Part shown: piece by piece, positions 6,131 to 6,990 of the stretch
How the letters are laid out: the number at the start of each line of letters is the position of its first letter
Numbering within the stretch: the first letter of the stretch is position 1
Assembly (NCBI GenBank): GCA_017998095.1
Contig: JAGODU010000199.1
Span: 1-6,990, forward strand
Origin: Prolixibacteraceae bacterium
Lineage (GTDB): Bacteria > Bacteroidota > Bacteroidia > Bacteroidales > Prolixibacteraceae
Length of the DNA stretch: 6,990 nucleotides
Reading direction: 5' to 3'
Position numbers and translations under genes: made by a program
The notes under the pieces: model-generated
Told to the model about the DNA's origin: nothing
Seen by the model: the letters and a program-made list of their open reading frames with translations, nothing else
The model's database searches: none

Positions 6131-6990
6131 TTATTTTGAATAGAGATGTGCTGCTTTGCGTGCTATTCTGTTAATAGTATCACGTATATCTATTATAGGA
6201 TCCGAAATTTCAATATACTGATCACGGGAAGCTAATTCCGATGAAAGAGCTATCGCATATTCAGAAAATGCAATTTCATATGCTAGTTTTTGGAATAATG
6301 GTTCATCAATAGAGCTAGAGCCTCTTGCTGAAGATAGTTGGGGATGATCTATATTGATAAGAATAACACGTTCTTCACGCACATATTTCGCACGCTGTTC
6401 ATCTGAACCCATTGGTTTGAATTCGACATGAAACCCACCGCGCGATTGAGATCGAATTGAATTAACAGAAGTAACTTTCCCCAATTTTTGATTAGATGCA
6501 TTATCTGGTACAACAATTGGATCAAGGTTTCGTGGCACATCACCACCAGACTTTTTATTACCATGGGCACCAATCTCTCCTGTTGGATCTGTAATTGCTG
6601 CTGGTAGTTCAGAGCCAAAAACAAACTCATCTTGATCTTCTCCGTTATTTTTTAGGGCCCTGTCGTCTTTACCTCCGCCGCTTTTAGCCTTCGCTTTAGC
6701 TACTCTTTCACGAAAATCATTAAAATCTTCATTGATAATTTGAGCGATTGCTTCTGCTTGTTTCGCAAATCTTTTAGCCTCGTCACTAAGTTTTCGCTCC
6801 TTATCCTTTTTGATAAGCTCTCTACGTACGAGTTCAACTTTATGCCCTATAAATGAATGTATGTCCTGAACTAGTTCATTGCTTATATTGAGATGAGATG
6901 ATCGACTTAGGTCAAAAGGAGGTATGGGTGAATTATCGTAATCAAGTCGCGGCACGTCAATTTCTCCATAAATATATTGTGACATTTCAC
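6131..6990 (-). CDS. C-terminal part of a probable GHKL (Hsp90/MutL-like) ATPase protein, 5' end beyond window
   Basis: The frame is open from the TAA at 6131-6133 to the right edge. An ATG at 6983-6985 would give 284 residues, but GAA precedes it in frame and the opening YIYGEIDVPRLDYD...FDLSR reads like the middle of a larger protein, so I treat it as 5'-truncated. From the ATG, residues 1-60 resemble the post-ATPase segment of large GHKL-fold proteins. Residues 45-105 are a charged helix or coiled coil (VRRELIKKDKERK, EAKRFAKQAEAIAQIINEDF). Residues 105-175 are a Gly/Asn/Asp-rich linker, probably disordered. Residues 185-284 form a compact domain with RGGFHVEF, VILINIDHPQL, LAYEIAFSEYAIAL and DTINRIARKAAHLY. 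The ATP-binding motifs would lie outside the window, so the GHKL call is from recollection of family character and is moderate. It is probably co-transcribed with the alpha-CTD/sigma4 protein 22 bases downstream. Confidence 0.6.
   Translation of the reverse strand, partial: EMSQYIYGEIDVPRLDYDNSPIPPFDLSRSSHLNISNELVQDIHSFIGHKVELVRRELIKKDKERKLSDEAKRFAKQAEAIAQIINEDFNDFRERVAKAKAKSGGGKDDRALKNNGEDQDEFVFGSELPAAITDPTGEIGAHGNKKSGGDVPRNLDPIVVPDNASNQKLGKVTSVNSIRSQSRGGFHVEFKPMGSDEQRAKYVREERVILINIDHPQLSSARGSSSIDEPLFQKLAYEIAFSEYAIALSSELASRDQYIEISDPIIDIRDTINRIARKAAHLYSK

Overview
The window looks like accessory DNA beside a metabolic operon in an anaerobic, hydrogen-metabolising bacterium. A sulfate-reducing or syntrophic Desulfobacterota (deltaproteobacterium) is my best guess, from the character of the hypA-hypB-[4Fe-4S] protein cluster and the general codon use. 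This is inference; no rRNA or tRNA is present to place the organism.

Layout. (1) 1-1971, minus strand: hypA, then hypB (stop and GTG start overlap by one base), then a winged-helix, cysteine-rich [4Fe-4S] protein whose C-terminal end runs off the left edge. HypA and HypB deliver nickel to [NiFe] enzymes. (2) 1972-2303: a non-coding divergent region. It holds a REP-like nested palindrome (2055-2131), an 18-bp-arm inverted repeat that sits over a sigma70-type promoter (2174-2213), and a small hairpin. (3) 2304-3724, plus strand: a two-gene type IV toxin-antitoxin (AbiE-type) operon, with the nucleotidyltransferase toxin gene first and the AbiEi-like antitoxin second, joined by an ATGA overlap. 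(4) 3725-3801: a short convergent spacer with a small inverted repeat. (5) 3802-6990, minus strand and visibly much more AT-rich than the rest: the C-terminal part of a probable GHKL-ATPase-like protein (running off the right edge), then, 22 bases later, a 768-residue protein. That protein carries three tandem RNA-polymerase alpha-CTD-like domains, a coiled coil, a sigma70 region-4-like helix-turn-helix, and a long C-terminal region that I cannot name.

How the parts fit. The hyp operon is ordinary metabolism. The AbiE pair is a defence or stability module, probably autoregulated through the inverted repeat over its promoter. The AT-rich minus-strand pair is the most unusual part. One polypeptide combines the two modules that RNA polymerase uses to read the upstream promoter (alpha-CTD for the UP element, sigma region 4 for the -35 element), and it is apparently co-transcribed with a large ATPase-like protein. 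Its position beside a toxin-antitoxin operon and its different base composition suggest a horizontally acquired defence or regulatory island, but its function is not known to me.
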